Of a stretch of 64,000 nt of DNA, positions 19,028 through 28,573 are shown one piece after another. Under the pieces are notes generated by a model. That model worked only from the letters and a program-made list of their open reading frames with translations, did no database searches and was not told the origin of the DNA. A program made the translations under genes and the position numbers. Position 1 is the stretch's first letter. Each line of letters opens with the position of its first letter. Source of the DNA: Pseudophaeobacter leonis (GTDB taxonomy: Bacteria; Pseudomonadota; Alphaproteobacteria; Rhodobacterales; Rhodobacteraceae); NCBI RefSeq assembly GCF_002087335.1, contig NZ_MWVJ01000054.1, positions 1 to 64,000 on the forward strand, in the 5' to 3' direction.

Positions 19028-20110
19028 ATGGATCGTCGTTCTTTTTTGAAAACCTCTGCGCTGGGCGGAACCGCCGCAGCTGCAACCACTCTGGCCGCAC
19101 CGGCCTATGCAACGGGCAAGCGTACCCTGACAATGGTTACCACCTGGGGCCGTGGTCTGGCTGGCGTTTTTGACGCCGCACAGCGCGTTGCAGACAATAT
19201 CTCGACCATGTCTGATGGTCAGCTGACCGTAGACATCAAGGCCGCTGGTGAGCTGGTTGGCGCCTTTGAGGTGTTTGACGCGGTATCCTCCGGTCAGGCC
19301 GACATGTACCACGGCGCCGACTACTACTTTGTTGGTCAGCACCCAGGCTATGCCTTCTTCACAGCTGTGCCTTTCGGCATGGCCGCGACCGAGCTGTCCA
19401 ACTGGTACTACCAGGATGGCGGCATGGAGCTGCACGACGAGCTGGGTCAGATCTTTGGTCTGAAATCCTTCCTCGGCGGCAACACCGGCGCGCAGGCTGG
19501 CGGCTGGTTCTCGAAAGAGATCAACAGCCCCGAAGACTTTAACGGTCTGAAGTTCCGTATGCCTGGCCTCGGCGGCAAAGCTCTGGGTAAACTGGGCGCC
19601 TCTGTTCAGAACATCCCTGGCTCCGAAGTGTATCAGGCGCTGTCGTCTGGTGCCATCGACGGCACCGAGTGGATCGGCCCCTGGGCGGATGAAAAAGCCG
19701 GTTTCCAGGAAATCACCAAGCCCTACTCCACTGCCGGCTTCCACGAGCCAGGCGCGGGTCTGTCGGTTGCCACCAACCGTGACGTCTTTGAGAGCCTGAC
19801 CGCAGGTCAGCAGAAGATGATCGAAATCGCCTCCGGCGAATGCCACCAGTGGAACCTCTCACAGTTCCTGGCCAACAATGGTGCCGCTCTGCAGCGTCTG
19901 CAGGCCGGTGGCGTAAAAGTCATGGAATTCCCTGACGCTGTCTGGGATGCCTTTGGTGCCGCGTCGAAAGAAGTCATGGACGAGAACATGGGCGACGACC
20001 TGTTCAAGAAAATCCACGACAGTGCGATGACCTCGATGAAGTCTTCCTCGGGCTGGCAGAATATGTCGTCTGGCGTCTACACCGCACAGCGCGACCGCGT
20101 TCTGGGTTAA
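19028..20110 (+). CDS. TRAP transporter substrate-binding protein (DctP/TakP type)
   Basis: 360-residue periplasmic binding protein. The N-terminus has a twin-arginine motif (DRRSFLK) and a hydrophobic stretch ending in PAYA, so Tat export is expected, as in other large TRAP binding proteins of this clade. The DctP fold is visible in AGELVGAFEVFDAVSSGQ, GLKFRMPGLGG and IDGTEWIGPWAD. Relatives such as TakP bind 2-oxo acids; the usual automatic label is mannitol/chloroaromatic compound. First gene of the TRAP operon, followed by a strong hairpin that would make it the most abundant product. Confidence 0.92.
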   Translation: MDRRSFLKTSALGGTAAAATTLAAPAYATGKRTLTMVTTWGRGLAGVFDAAQRVADNISTMSDGQLTVDIKAAGELVGAFEVFDAVSSGQADMYHGADYYFVGQHPGYAFFTAVPFGMAATELSNWYYQDGGMELHDELGQIFGLKSFLGGNTGAQAGGWFSKEINSPEDFNGLKFRMPGLGGKALGKLGASVQNIPGSEVYQALSSGAIDGTEWIGPWADEKAGFQEITKPYSTAGFHEPGAGLSVATNRDVFESLTAGQQKMIEIASGECHQWNLSQFLANNGAALQRLQAGGVKVMEFPDAVWDAFGAASKEVMDENMGDDLFKKIHDSAMTSMKSSSGWQNMSSGVYTAQRDRVLG

Positions 20111-20130
20111 TCCAACCCCTAGCGTTTTTT

Positions 20131-20163
20131 GGATCCCCCGCCGGGTGCGGGGGATCCGTTTTT
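20131..20163 (+). terminator. intercistronic hairpin between TRAP binding protein and small permease
   Basis: Perfect 11-pair stem (20131-20141 with 20147-20157), five-base loop and T run. It lies 20 bases past the dctP stop and 107 bases before dctQ, so it probably acts as a partial terminator or mRNA stabiliser. Confidence 0.85.
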
Positions 20164-20264
20164 CATTTTTGCCGCAGGCCAGAAGGTCGAGGTCGCTCCT
20201 CTCACTGAGGTAGGGGCGAGACCGCGCTTTCACTCCCCGCTGCATGCAATAATCCGAGGGAAAA

Positions 20265-21191
20265 ATGCAGGAAGACACAGGCATTTCCTTTCTGGGCGCC
20301 CTGTTCAACGGCCTGATCTGGCTGGTTCAGAACATCGCTGGCGCCTTTTACAATTTCGGCTATGCCGTAACCCACCCGCAGCTCTGGCTTGACTGGTCTG
20401 ACAAGACCTCGATCATGCGCTTTGTCTATTATGGCGGCTCAAAAGAGTTCTTCTTTGTCGTCTTTACCCTGTTCCTGATCCTGACGGCGATTGGCATCTA
20501 CAAACGCCAGATCATGTGGGGCATGGTGCGCGGCCTTGAGGGGTTTGCCAACGGGATCGGGCGCTTCTTTGCCTGGGCCGGCCTCCTCATGGTGATCCAG
20601 CAGATCATCATTGTGTTCATGCAGCGGATCTTTGCCCGCCCGGACATGAGCTTTGGTCTGGGGATCGCGCTGGAAAAAGACATCAGCTGGTTTGCCGAAG
20701 AGCTGAAGCTCTACAACGCCTTGGTGGTCTGCCTCTGTGTGAGCTACACCTTTGTGCAGGGCGGCCATGTGCGGGTTGACCTGATCTATTCCGGCGTCAG
20801 CTTCCGCGCCAAGCGCGTCATCGACATGGTAGGATCGCTGATCTTCATGATGCCGGCGGCCGTGCTGACCTGGATGTATGGCTGGTTCTTCCTGTGGCGC
20901 CATCTCATCGTGCCAAAGCCTTCGGCCTCTGACAGCCTGGAGCGCCTGGTGATGAAAGCCCGTGCGCTGCGCTGGAACGGCGAGACCATCGGGTTTAGTC
21001 CCAATGGCTTTAACGGATACTTCCTGTTCAAGATCTTGCTGGTAACCTTTGCCGCCATTGTCTTTGTGCATGCCATCGCCTTCTTCTACCGCTCTATGTT
21101 GGAGTTCATCGAAGGCCAGGGCAGTGAAAATAAATACCTCGACAAGGATACCCTTGGAGAGGGCGAAGAAGCCTATGAAGGCGCTCATTAA
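20265..21191 (+). CDS. TRAP transporter small permease (DctQ)
   Basis: 308-residue inner-membrane subunit, longer than the common 160-200 residue DctQ, as usual for the mannitol/chloroaromatic subfamily. Hydrophobic segments include FFFVVFTLFLILTAIGIY, FFAWAGLLMVIQQIIIVF and FAAIVFVHAIAFFY. The signature RVDLIYSGVSFRAKRVIDM near residue 170 is the DctQ core. It is followed after 17 bases by the large permease. Confidence 0.9.
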   Translation: MQEDTGISFLGALFNGLIWLVQNIAGAFYNFGYAVTHPQLWLDWSDKTSIMRFVYYGGSKEFFFVVFTLFLILTAIGIYKRQIMWGMVRGLEGFANGIGRFFAWAGLLMVIQQIIIVFMQRIFARPDMSFGLGIALEKDISWFAEELKLYNALVVCLCVSYTFVQGGHVRVDLIYSGVSFRAKRVIDMVGSLIFMMPAAVLTWMYGWFFLWRHLIVPKPSASDSLERLVMKARALRWNGETIGFSPNGFNGYFLFKILLVTFAAIVFVHAIAFFYRSMLEFIEGQGSENKYLDKDTLGEGEEAYEGAH

Positions 21192-21208
21192 CCTAAGGGA
21201 CAGCTGAT

Positions 21209-23562
21209 ATGCTTTTCTGTCTTGATGGCGTCGAACTCGGCCTGCTCATCGTATTCTTATGCCTTTTCGGAGGCATCCTCTCCGGTTTCCCGGTGGCTTT
21301 TGCCATCGGTGGTGCCGGTGTCATCTCCTTTGGGATCATCGCGGCACTGGACAGTGCCGGTCTGCTGATCCACCAGGCCATCGATACCTCGTCGCTCTCT
21401 ACCAGAATCTGATCGAGAGCGGGGTGAAACCCGATGCCATTTCCACCTTCAGATATCCGGAACTGCAGCGGATTGCCGAGCCTGTGTTTGTCCAGGGTTG
21501 GGAACACGCGATGGATCGCAATGTCTCATTCATTGTGAACCGGATGAACGAGCGGGTTCTGGCTGGGGCGTCGATTGAAACGCTGCTGGCGGTGTTGATG
21601 TTCGTTCTGATGGGGATCACCCTGGAACGTTCTAAGATCGCCAATGTCCTTTTGACCACCATGGCGCGGGTCTTTGGTCCGCTGCCGGGTGGCCTGGCCG
21701 TGTCCATTGTTGTGGTTGGTGCCTTCCTTGCGGCCTCAACCGGGATTGTTGGCGCCACTGTTGTCACCATGGGCCTGCTGGCCCTGCCCACCATGCTGCG
21801 CAACAACTACTCGCCAGAGCTGGCGACCGGTGTGATCGCAGCCGCGGGCACATTGGGGCAGATCATTCCGCCTTCGATCGTGATCGTGTTGCTCGGCACT
21901 CTGGCGGGGGATCTCTATTCCACCGCGCAGGAAAACCGGGCAATGGAAGCAGGCTGTTCCGACGCTTTGACCTATCTGGGTGAGCCTGCGGTGGTTTCGG
22001 TCGGCACATTGTTCCAGGCAGCACTGCTGCCGGGGATCATGCTGGCGCTGCTCTATGCGCTTTATGCCTTTGGCTATGCGATGCTGAACCCGGAGAAGGC
22101 CCCAGCGGTCGCTCCCGAGCCCAGCACCAACGAGCCGGTCACCCGCAATGAAGCGCTGCTGTGGTTCCTTGGTGCCCCGGCTGCCATTCTTGCAGGTGCG
22201 ATGCTTTTGGGCTCTGTTGGCGTCATCGGTTCGCAAAACATTACTGTTTCGGCCTTCTCGGATGCCGGGCAGACAGCCTCGCTGCGTACCTCGGTTGGTG
22301 AGCAGTGTCAGGCGGCAATGATCGATCTGCACGGGCAGGACGCCTGGGACGCAGCTGTTGCGGAACAGACCGCGATTGAAGCGGCGGGCGGTGTTGCGCA
22401 GGCAACCAAGCTGAGCGAAGAAGACTTTGCTCAGGCCCAGATCGACAAGATCGAGGCGGCAGCACCGATTGGCACCGGTCTTACCATTCTTGTGGTGATG
22501 CTGGCGCTGGTGCTGGCAATTGGACGCGGTGTTGCACCCTCACGGGATGTGAAGCCGTTGATCATTGGCGCTATTGGCCTGTTGCTGGTGCTATTGGTTG
22601 ATGTGCTGGTCATTGCGCCAACCACATCACCAGGGGTGACAGTTCTGCTGATTGCCCTGCCATTTCTGCTGGCGCTTTACGGCGCCCGGGAAGCGGCGGC
22701 GCGCTGTGCACGCAATGATCTGATCCGGGTGGTCTTCCCACCGCTGGTTCTGATCGTCGCGGTGCTTGGCTCGATCCTTGGGGGCATTACCAACCCAACG
22801 CCGGCAGCGGCGCTTGGTGCGGGTGGCGCGATCATGCTGGCCGCGTATCGCCGTCTGCAGGATGAGGGCCGCTCTGGTAAGATCATCATCTGGGCAACGC
22901 TTTCTGTGATGATTGCGATCCTTATCGGTGTGAACTTTGACCTTCGGATCAACCAGTCCAATGTCAGCGTTGAAAGCTGGATCGCTTTTGGCTTTGCCTA
23001 TGCCGCCTATCTCTATGCGCTGTTTGGCCTGCTCTATGGCTGCTGGGTGCTGTTCAAGGGCGGCGTGCTGACCCCGGTGGTGCGTGAAACCGCCAAGGTC
23101 ACTTCGATGGTCTTTACCATCCTGATTGGCTCGCAGCTGCTGAACCTGGTGGTGATCTCCTTTGGTGGTGAGCACTATATCCAGCAGTTCCTGAGGAGCT
23201 TTGACAATGAGATGACGGTCTTTTTGATCGTGATGATTGTTCTGTTCTTCCTGGGCTTTGTGCTCGACTTCCTCGAGATCATCTACATCGTGATCCCGAT
23301 TGTTGGCCCGGTCATCTATGGCGGCTCTTTTGATCCGAAATGGGTGACCATCATGGTTGCGGTGAACCTGCAGACCTCCTTTTTGACTCCTCCCTTTGGC
23401 TTTGCGCTGTTCTATCTGCGCGGGGTGGCTCCAAAAGAAGTGACCACGGCGCATATCTACCGAGGGGTTTTGCCCTTCGTGCTGATCCAGGTCGCTGGTC
23501 TGGCACTGCTGTGGGCGTTCCCGTCCATTGTGACCATTGTACCGGCTTTGATCCCCAACTGA
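21209..23562 (+). CDS. TRAP transporter large permease (DctM), frame broken near 21400
   Basis: About 784 residues after repair, with more than a dozen hydrophobic segments. It forms the sodium-driven channel of the TRAP system. The first 60 codons are in a different frame from the rest: IHQAIDTSS runs into YQNLIESGVKP with one base missing (or two extra) in the CTCTCT tract near 21400. Compared with a standard 430-residue DctM it carries a long central insertion (about residues 280-500) with a soluble segment rich in Ala, Glu and Gln, typical of the mannitol/chloroaromatic group. Confidence 0.9.
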
Positions 23563-23590
23563 TCCAGCCGACACAGCAAAACGTTCTGAA

Positions 23591-23619
23591 AAGGGGCCCC
23601 AATTTGGGGTCCCTTTTTT
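23591..23619 (+). terminator. rho-independent terminator of the TRAP operon
   Basis: Ten-pair stem (23591-23600 with 23606-23615, one G-T pair), loop AATTT and T run, 28 bases past the dctM stop. Confidence 0.85.
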
Positions 23620-23809
23620 CATACCCGCCGAGGTTCCCGCTGAGGTCATTGCGCTGCGCTTGAGGGGGGCAACGCTCTTAGAGGTCAGTGATAGACAAGC
23701 GTCGGCATCTCATGAGGGCGCGCGCCCATAATTGCCTATGCCAGTGCCACGCTTTCGCAGCTCTTTGGAACAAGAGGGTGACATTGCTGAATTGTGCGGG
23801 TCAGAATTA

Positions 23810-23884
23810 CACAGGCCATTATTGCACTGGCCATTGATACACAGGCCAGTATTGCACAGGCCTATATTTCACAGGCCTAAATTC
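23810..23884. repeat. 15-base tandem repeat, five degenerate copies
   Basis: Five consecutive 15-base units, all of the form CACAGGCC/CACTGGCC followed by seven AT-rich bases. In one frame this gives repeated HRP/HWP peptides, but there is no gene signal. Confidence 0.85.
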
Positions 23885-24050
23885 ACTGGGGGAGACAGTA
23901 TCGCCTGGCTGCAACGCCCTAGCAGGTGTTCGCAAAGCTTCAGGCTGACGGCCGGTGCTTTATCCATATTGTGGTCTGCAGCCTGGGAGGCGGGCCTGGA
24001 GAACGGGCCTGGAGATCGGGCCTGGCCATAGCTGATCTGCTCAGCAGGCC

Positions 24051-24875
24051 TTATCGGCGCCGATGCACTGGTGGTTCCGGCAGGTGGATATTTGCGACCT
24101 GCTCGGCAATTGGATCTGTGGACAGAGGATGGCTGCTTTCAGAAAACTCAGCCGGATCCTGCATTTTTTTCCAGGCGCCCTGATGAAAAATTTCGAGCCC
24201 TGTGAACTTTTCCTTATAGCTCATCTTTGGACTGCCTGGCACCCAGTAGCCAAGATAGACATAGGGGAGCCCGGACTCGCGGGCGATTTCGATATGATCA
24301 AGGATCATATAGGTGCCAATGGAGTTTTTCGGCTGATCCGGGTCATAAAACGAGTAAACCATGCTCAAGCCGTCTTCGAGCACATCCGTCAGCGAGACCG
24401 CAACAAGGCCGCTGAACTGCGGTTCGGTATATTCCACCACCCGGCTGCGCACCGGGGTTTCTTCGATCATCGCGGCGTATTCAAAGACATCCATATCCGC
24501 CATGCCGCCCTCAGAGTGCCGTCCGTCGAGATAGCGGCGGAACAGAGCGTATTGATCTTCTGTGGCCCAGGGAGAGGTCGCCCTGCGGACCAGGTAGTCA
24601 TTGCGCTTCAGGATACGCCTCTGGCTGCGTTTCATCTCAAAGGCACTGACATCAATGCGCGCGGACATACAGGCAGAGCAGTCCGAACAGGAGGGCCGGT
24701 ACAGGACATTTTGTGAGCGCCGAAAACCCTGATGCGACAGACTGTTGTTCAACTGTTCCGCACCATCTCCCTGCAGCGAGGTAAACAGCTTCCTCTCCAT
24801 CCGGTTTTCCAGATAGGGGCAGGGCTGGGGAGCCGTCACATAGAACTGTGGAGCAATGGGCAGTGTGTGGCGCAT
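24051..24875 (-). CDS. bpt: aspartate/glutamate leucyltransferase (Bpt, arginyltransferase family)
   Basis: 274 residues. Transfers leucine from Leu-tRNA to proteins with N-terminal Asp or Glu, feeding the N-degron pathway to ClpAP. The ATE N-terminal domain is seen in [17 protein letters not shown] and in the Cys cluster [14 protein letters not shown]; the C-terminal domain in [29 protein letters not shown]. Length is normal for the family. Convergent with the TRAP operon. Confidence 0.92.
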   Translation of the reverse strand: MRHTLPIAPQFYVTAPQPCPYLENRMERKLFTSLQGDGAEQLNNSLSHQGFRRSQNVLYRPSCSDCSACMSARIDVSAFEMKRSQRRILKRNDYLVRRATSPWATEDQYALFRRYLDGRHSEGGMADMDVFEYAAMIEETPVRSRVVEYTEPQFSGLVAVSLTDVLEDGLSMVYSFYDPDQPKNSIGTYMILDHIEIARESGLPYVYLGYWVPGSPKMSYKEKFTGLEIFHQGAWKKMQDPAEFSESSHPLSTDPIAEQVANIHLPEPPVHRRR

Positions 24876-25078
24876 TTGTTGCTGATCTTGGAAAGGGTTA
24901 TTCGGATAATAGAAGTCCTATTTAGGATAGCAATGGGGAAGCGCCGCGCCAAGCGGCCATTGAGACATGGTTAAGGCAGGCTGCTCTCTGGGGCGCCTGC
25001 CGCGCGGGGCATCAATTGCAATGGTTTAGCCAAAGGGTAAGGGGAACCTTTCCTCTTACCCTCCTGTGGCACTCCAGA

Positions 25079-25510
25079 TCAGGAGCGCCGGTTGATCATC
25101 ACGGTCCCAAGCAGAGAATCGTTCAGCCCCTGACCCTTGTGCGTGGTCAACATCATGATGATTGAGATCAGCTGCAGGATTGGGACGCTCAGACAGACTG
25201 TATAAAGTGCCGTATGCCATGTCGCCTGACCTGCATCGAGGCGCCGCCCGGACAGATCCCGCAGCTCGATACCGCAAAACCGCATCCCCAGGGTCGCAGA
25301 GCCATTGGCAAGGGTAACAGTGCGGTAGACAAACCCGATCACCAGATAGAGCAGGGGCCAGATAAGCAGCCCAACAAAGGCCGTCAGCAGAACCGCCAAC
25401 AGGCTGAGCCCAACGATAAGGATACTGTCGACAACCCAGGCCATCAGGCGCTTGGGGGCCACGGAGTCATAGAATTCAGCCTGATATTCGCGGTCGGGGA
25501 GGCCGGTCAT
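25079..25510 (-). CDS. RDD-family membrane protein
   Basis: 143 residues from MTGLPDREY; AAGGA lies upstream of this ATG, which is why it is preferred to the ATG seven codons earlier. The RDD domain has its defining Arg (APKRLMAWVVDSI), Asp and the GQGLNDSLLGTVMI end motif, with hydrophobic segments about 25-65. Function in the family is poorly defined (solute or ion movement in a few cases). It lies downstream of the DUF2852 gene on the same strand. Confidence 0.85.
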   Translation of the reverse strand: MTGLPDREYQAEFYDSVAPKRLMAWVVDSILIVGLSLLAVLLTAFVGLLIWPLLYLVIGFVYRTVTLANGSATLGMRFCGIELRDLSGRRLDAGQATWHTALYTVCLSVPILQLISIIMMLTTHKGQGLNDSLLGTVMINRRS

Positions 25511-25600
25511 TGGGGTTCCTTTTTGATGCATGGCTCGTCTCTAATTCGAATCCCGCGCTCAGCCAAACGGGGCATGAGCGCGGGGCAGGGTCAGCGCGCG

Positions 25601-26047
25601 TTACTGCGCCTTTTGGCTGAGGTCTTCTTCGCTGACATCCTGTTGCGGCGCGGCATTGCGCTCTTGCATAAAGTCGTCAAACTCGGCCTTGTCCTTGGCA
25701 TCGCGCAGCCGCTGCAGGAAGGTTTCAAAATCATTCTGCTCTTGCTCCAGCCGACGCAGAGTGTCCTCTTTGTAGGCGTCAAATGCTGAGTTCCCGGAGG
25801 GTTTCATCGCCGACATCCCATGTTTAGCCCAGGGCGTGCGATTTTGGCTGCGGCAGGATTTATTGAACATACGTTTGCTCCAGATCATGTAAAACAGAAG
25901 GGCGAGGCCGATGGGCCAGAAAAAGACAAAGCCCAAGACCATTGCAGCGATCCAGGCGCCTTTCCCTTTTCGGTCCAGCCAGGCTTCGCTGCGTGAGAAC
26001 CAACCCTGCTGGCTATGGGGTGAGGTCGGGGAGGTCATAGCTGTCAT
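25601..26047 (-). CDS. DUF2852 membrane-anchored protein
   Basis: 148 residues from MTAMTSPTSP; GGAG sits about nine bases before this ATG, and the longer reading frame upstream is only repeat sequence. One or two hydrophobic segments (about 35-60: WIAAMVLGFVFFWPIGLALLF) are followed by a charged helical C-terminus (TLRRLEQEQNDFETFLQRL and DKAEFDDFMQER) characteristic of DUF2852. Function unknown. Probably cotranscribed with the RDD gene 91 bases downstream. Confidence 0.85.
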   Translation of the reverse strand: MTAMTSPTSPHSQQGWFSRSEAWLDRKGKGAWIAAMVLGFVFFWPIGLALLFYMIWSKRMFNKSCRSQNRTPWAKHGMSAMKPSGNSAFDAYKEDTLRRLEQEQNDFETFLQRLRDAKDKAEFDDFMQERNAAPQQDVSEEDLSQKAQ

Positions 26048-26598
26048 TTTCCGTCTCCAGGTTTTTGCGTCATGCGACGTGATGTGTGGTTTGTGCGGAA
26101 TGTAAATACCGTTCACATTAACACATATTGGAGTTGGTCCCCTGACCTTCAAGTCCTTATGTGAATCTTTTTTACATGCGTGAGGAAAGGCTGTAGCGGG
26201 ACACTTCGCGTTGCAGTAAAAGACACTGTAGCGGGACTGTAGCGGGACTGTAGCGGGACACTTCCGTTTGCAGTAAAAGACACTTCCCATTGCAGCAACT
26301 TTTTTTGCAAATCCCCCTGTTTTTAGGCTCCTAACGCGCGCCTGGCTGCCCCTTGTTGTGGATTTCCCGTTGAGACGGCCGGGGCACTTTTGGGACACTT
26401 CCCGTTGCAAACTCAAGATTGAGGCCCCCCGAACCGCCCAAAATCGCGGGCGGTGGAGAGTTTTAAAGGGTGCTTAAAGGCTTTTTGAAGCATTTGGGGG
26501 CGTGACGGTTGCGGACATTTGCCTGGTAATGCACCGAGGTCTGCTGGGCGGATTTAGTTGCTGTTCATTGCGCCCGCGCAGTTCTAGGTTAGGAGCTA
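26048..26598. other. repeat-rich intergenic gap upstream of the DUF2852 gene
   Basis: No gene supported. Holds the repeat cluster at 26191-26417 and AT-poor spacer; it separates the core chromosome from the accessory block that starts at 26599. Confidence 0.6.
26191..26417. repeat. cluster of GGGACACTTCCCGTTGCA-like and CTGTAGCGGGA repeats
   Basis: CTGTAGCGGGA occurs at 26191, 26226, 26237 and 26248, the last three head to tail. Around it GGGACACTTC(C)CGTTGCAGTAAAAGACA-like blocks occur at about 26198, 26255 and, degenerate, 26278 and 26387-26413. Confidence 0.8.
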
Positions 26599-27405
26599 TC
26601 AATCACGCTGTGAGCGTACGTCTCCTGTTTTTTGCTCTAGGCCGGGCACCAGCTGTATCTGTCCGTCGCAGTGTTTACAGATAATTTGAGATCCTGCCTG
26701 CCAGTTGCGGCACAGCGTGGTTTGTCTCTTGCCGCAGTGAATGCAGTTGAACCATTTGTGGCCATCTGCGAGGCGCCATCCTTCAGGGCCTTCCAGCGGT
26801 AGGAAGTGACCATCGCAGCTTGGGCAGATGACTAATTTCTTAGCCTCAACATCAGCCGCACGCACCTTTAGTAGAAAACCGCATCGGCACCTCCAATTCA
26901 TTTGATCATTGATGTGCGTGTTCCAAATTCGAGACGATAAGACGTTTTCTATTTCAGGGATAATTTCACTAATTTTGGCAGCAATCTTTGTCCCTTCTTC
27001 TGCTGTCCCTTCTCTGTGGTCGTGAATAGTAGGGGTGTGCACGAACCTCCCGAGAGCGCTGTAGCGAGTTCTTATCCAAGATATCTTTAGCCGTTTGTCT
27101 GTACCAAGCTTTATTGGAATTCCCGTGTTTTCTGGGGTGATAGTAAGGCTTCGATCCACTTCCACCGTCTCATCGAATTTCATCAGCTCTTGTAGGATTT
27201 GAGCCGGTTGCCAGCGTTTCGAGAGTATGAGTTCACGAGTCTCTCTATCCGGGAATGATTGCAGGCTTTCATAGGCCAGGCACTCCAAAGCCATCCTCAC
27301 TTCAAGGCACGTTGCAGCCAACAGTTTGTCGTCCGAGAGTAGCTCGCGGGCCCTATCTAGGTGTTGCTTGGCGAAAGTACGAAACGGTATTTTGTCACTT
27401 GTCAT
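26599..27405 (-). CDS. unknown protein: HEPN-like N-terminus plus tandem zinc ribbons
   Basis: 268 residues, less GC-rich than its neighbours. Residues 10-55 (FAKQHLDRARELLSDDKLLA, then EVRMALECLAYES) and 112-125 (RYSALGRFVHTP) resemble helical HEPN/DUF4145-like domains; this is a weak, by-eye resemblance. Residues 170-250 hold two zinc ribbons: Cys173, 175, 194, 197 and Cys221, 224, 243, 246. A zinc-binding nucleic-acid role is plausible. It starts 13 bases after a 38-codon ORF and lies downstream of the com-dcm pair on the same strand, at the edge of the prophage remnant. No function is known to me. Confidence 0.65.
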   Translation of the reverse strand: MTSDKIPFRTFAKQHLDRARELLSDDKLLAATCLEVRMALECLAYESLQSFPDRETRELILSKRWQPAQILQELMKFDETVEVDRSLTITPENTGIPIKLGTDKRLKISWIRTRYSALGRFVHTPTIHDHREGTAEEGTKIAAKISEIIPEIENVLSSRIWNTHINDQMNWRCRCGFLLKVRAADVEAKKLVICPSCDGHFLPLEGPEGWRLADGHKWFNCIHCGKRQTTLCRNWQAGSQIICKHCDGQIQLVPGLEQKTGDVRSQRD

Positions 27406-27418
27406 GCGGGTATCTTTC

Positions 27419-27535
27419 TCAGGCCGAGGCTAACCTCCACATCGGCGCGCCTTCCATTTTGGTTCCTGCGGCCAACCCGTGTAGGTCGCACAGCGCGCGA
27501 GCGGCGCGTTCTCTTATGGGCTTCGGTTTACGCAT
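27419..27535 (-). CDS. 38-residue small protein, truncated relative of the gene at 37011
   Basis: ATG at 27535 behind AAAAGGA. The sequence RERAARALCDLHGL and TKMEGAPMW matches the N-terminus of the ORF at 37400 (WERAARALCDPNRL, AKMDGAPMW) almost residue for residue, then stops early. It may be a deletion remnant of the same small family. Lies just upstream of the zinc-ribbon gene and may be cotranscribed. Confidence 0.55.
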   Translation of the reverse strand: MRKPKPIRERAARALCDLHGLAAGTKMEGAPMWRLASA

Positions 27536-27645
27536 TACCGCATTCCTTTTCTGAGATTCCCGGTGCGATAGAGGGTCGGATATTTTGGCCACAAATGGAA
27601 GCGCGCAGGCAGCGGGGCCGGTTTCTCGGCCCCACCAGGCTAGGC

Positions 27646-28573
27646 TCAGAACTCCTTTTTCAGCTCAACAAACGCGCGCGCTGCAGCCATTGGGACCACC
27701 CCGTTACCGGCTGCAGCGGATCGGTCCACCCTGGAGGCCATCCCATCATCCAGTCGCTGAAGGCAGGGTTGGGCTGAAACAGAGCTTTTCCCTTTGAGTG
27801 CGCGTCCCCAGCCTGCAAAGTCACCAGGCATCGGGGGGAAGAGGTCAGTGGGCCGGGTTTCCATCCCGTTGCTATCAACAGCTCCCACATGACTGTCCAG
27901 CAGCTCGCTGCGTTTCTGAGGGACACTTGACCGCCGGTCTGGTTCTGATCCGCCACAAACAGAAAACTGTCGGGAGCCATGCGGATGGATGTCCTGTTGC
28001 CCCCCTGTTTGACCGTCGGCGTGGGCCAGAATGAAGAGCCTTTGCCTGATATGAGACCCGCCAACTTCAGCCGCCGATTGCACGCGCGCTGCAACCCGGT
28101 AGCCCATGCCTTGAAGGTCTCCGACGACGTCCTGCAGGCCAAGGGTGAGATGGCCTGCGACGTTTTCGAAGAAGCACCAGGTGGGTTGCACTTCGCTGAT
28201 GATCCGGGCGACGTCTGGCCAGAGGTGGCGGTGATCGTCTTCTCCCGTTCGGACACCGGAAAGGGTGAAGGGCTGGCAGGGATAACCGGCAGAGATGAGA
28301 TGAACGCGGCCGCGCCATGGTTTGCCATCAAAGGAGTTTGAGATCGTCCCATATAGGAGCCGGAACCAGGGACGTGTCTGCCATCCGCGCCACGAGAGTG
28401 GCCGCGGCGAAACTGTTTCGCTCGACATAACACACAGTTCGATATCCGGGTTCTGCGAGGTGTAAGCCAAGGTCAAGTCCTCCGACACCGGCACAAAGGC
28501 TGATGCCGAGAAGGTCGTTAGATCGGTTGGGGGTATGAAGAGCCACACTGTGGATCCTTTCCATCGCGCTCAT
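27646..28573 (-). CDS. C5-cytosine DNA methyltransferase, frame broken near 28337
   Basis: About 308 residues after repair. Motif I (SLCAGVGGLDLGLHLAEP) is in the first frame; motif IV with the catalytic Cys (AGYPCQPFTLSG), motif VI (FFENVAGH), motif VIII (GGSHIRQRLFILA) and a C-terminal motif X-like AAAGNGVVPMAAARAFV are in the second. One extra C (or two missing bases) near 28337 in WDDLK-SFDGKPW explains the break. No restriction gene is adjacent, so it is an orphan phage-type methylase. Its start lies inside com, 56 bases overlap, and has no clear ribosome site. Confidence 0.88.

Larger units (their letters stand above)
23563..24050. other. intergenic gap between converging dctM and bpt
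   Basis: No gene seen. It contains the dctM terminator at 23591-23619, the five-copy 15-base repeat at 23810 and a 13-base unit (CGGGCCTGGAGAA-like) repeated three times at about 23992-24030. ORFs here are short and repeat-driven. Confidence 0.6.

Noticed and set aside
22627-23649. 340-codon minus-strand frame
   Set aside because: Antisense to dctM, His/Asp/Gln-rich as expected from complementing hydrophobic codons.
23810-23884. CRISPR array
   Set aside because: Units are 15 bases head to tail without spacers, and there are no cas genes.
25540-25570. tRNA T-arm-like ATTCGAATCCC string
   Set aside because: No acceptor or anticodon stems can be built around it.
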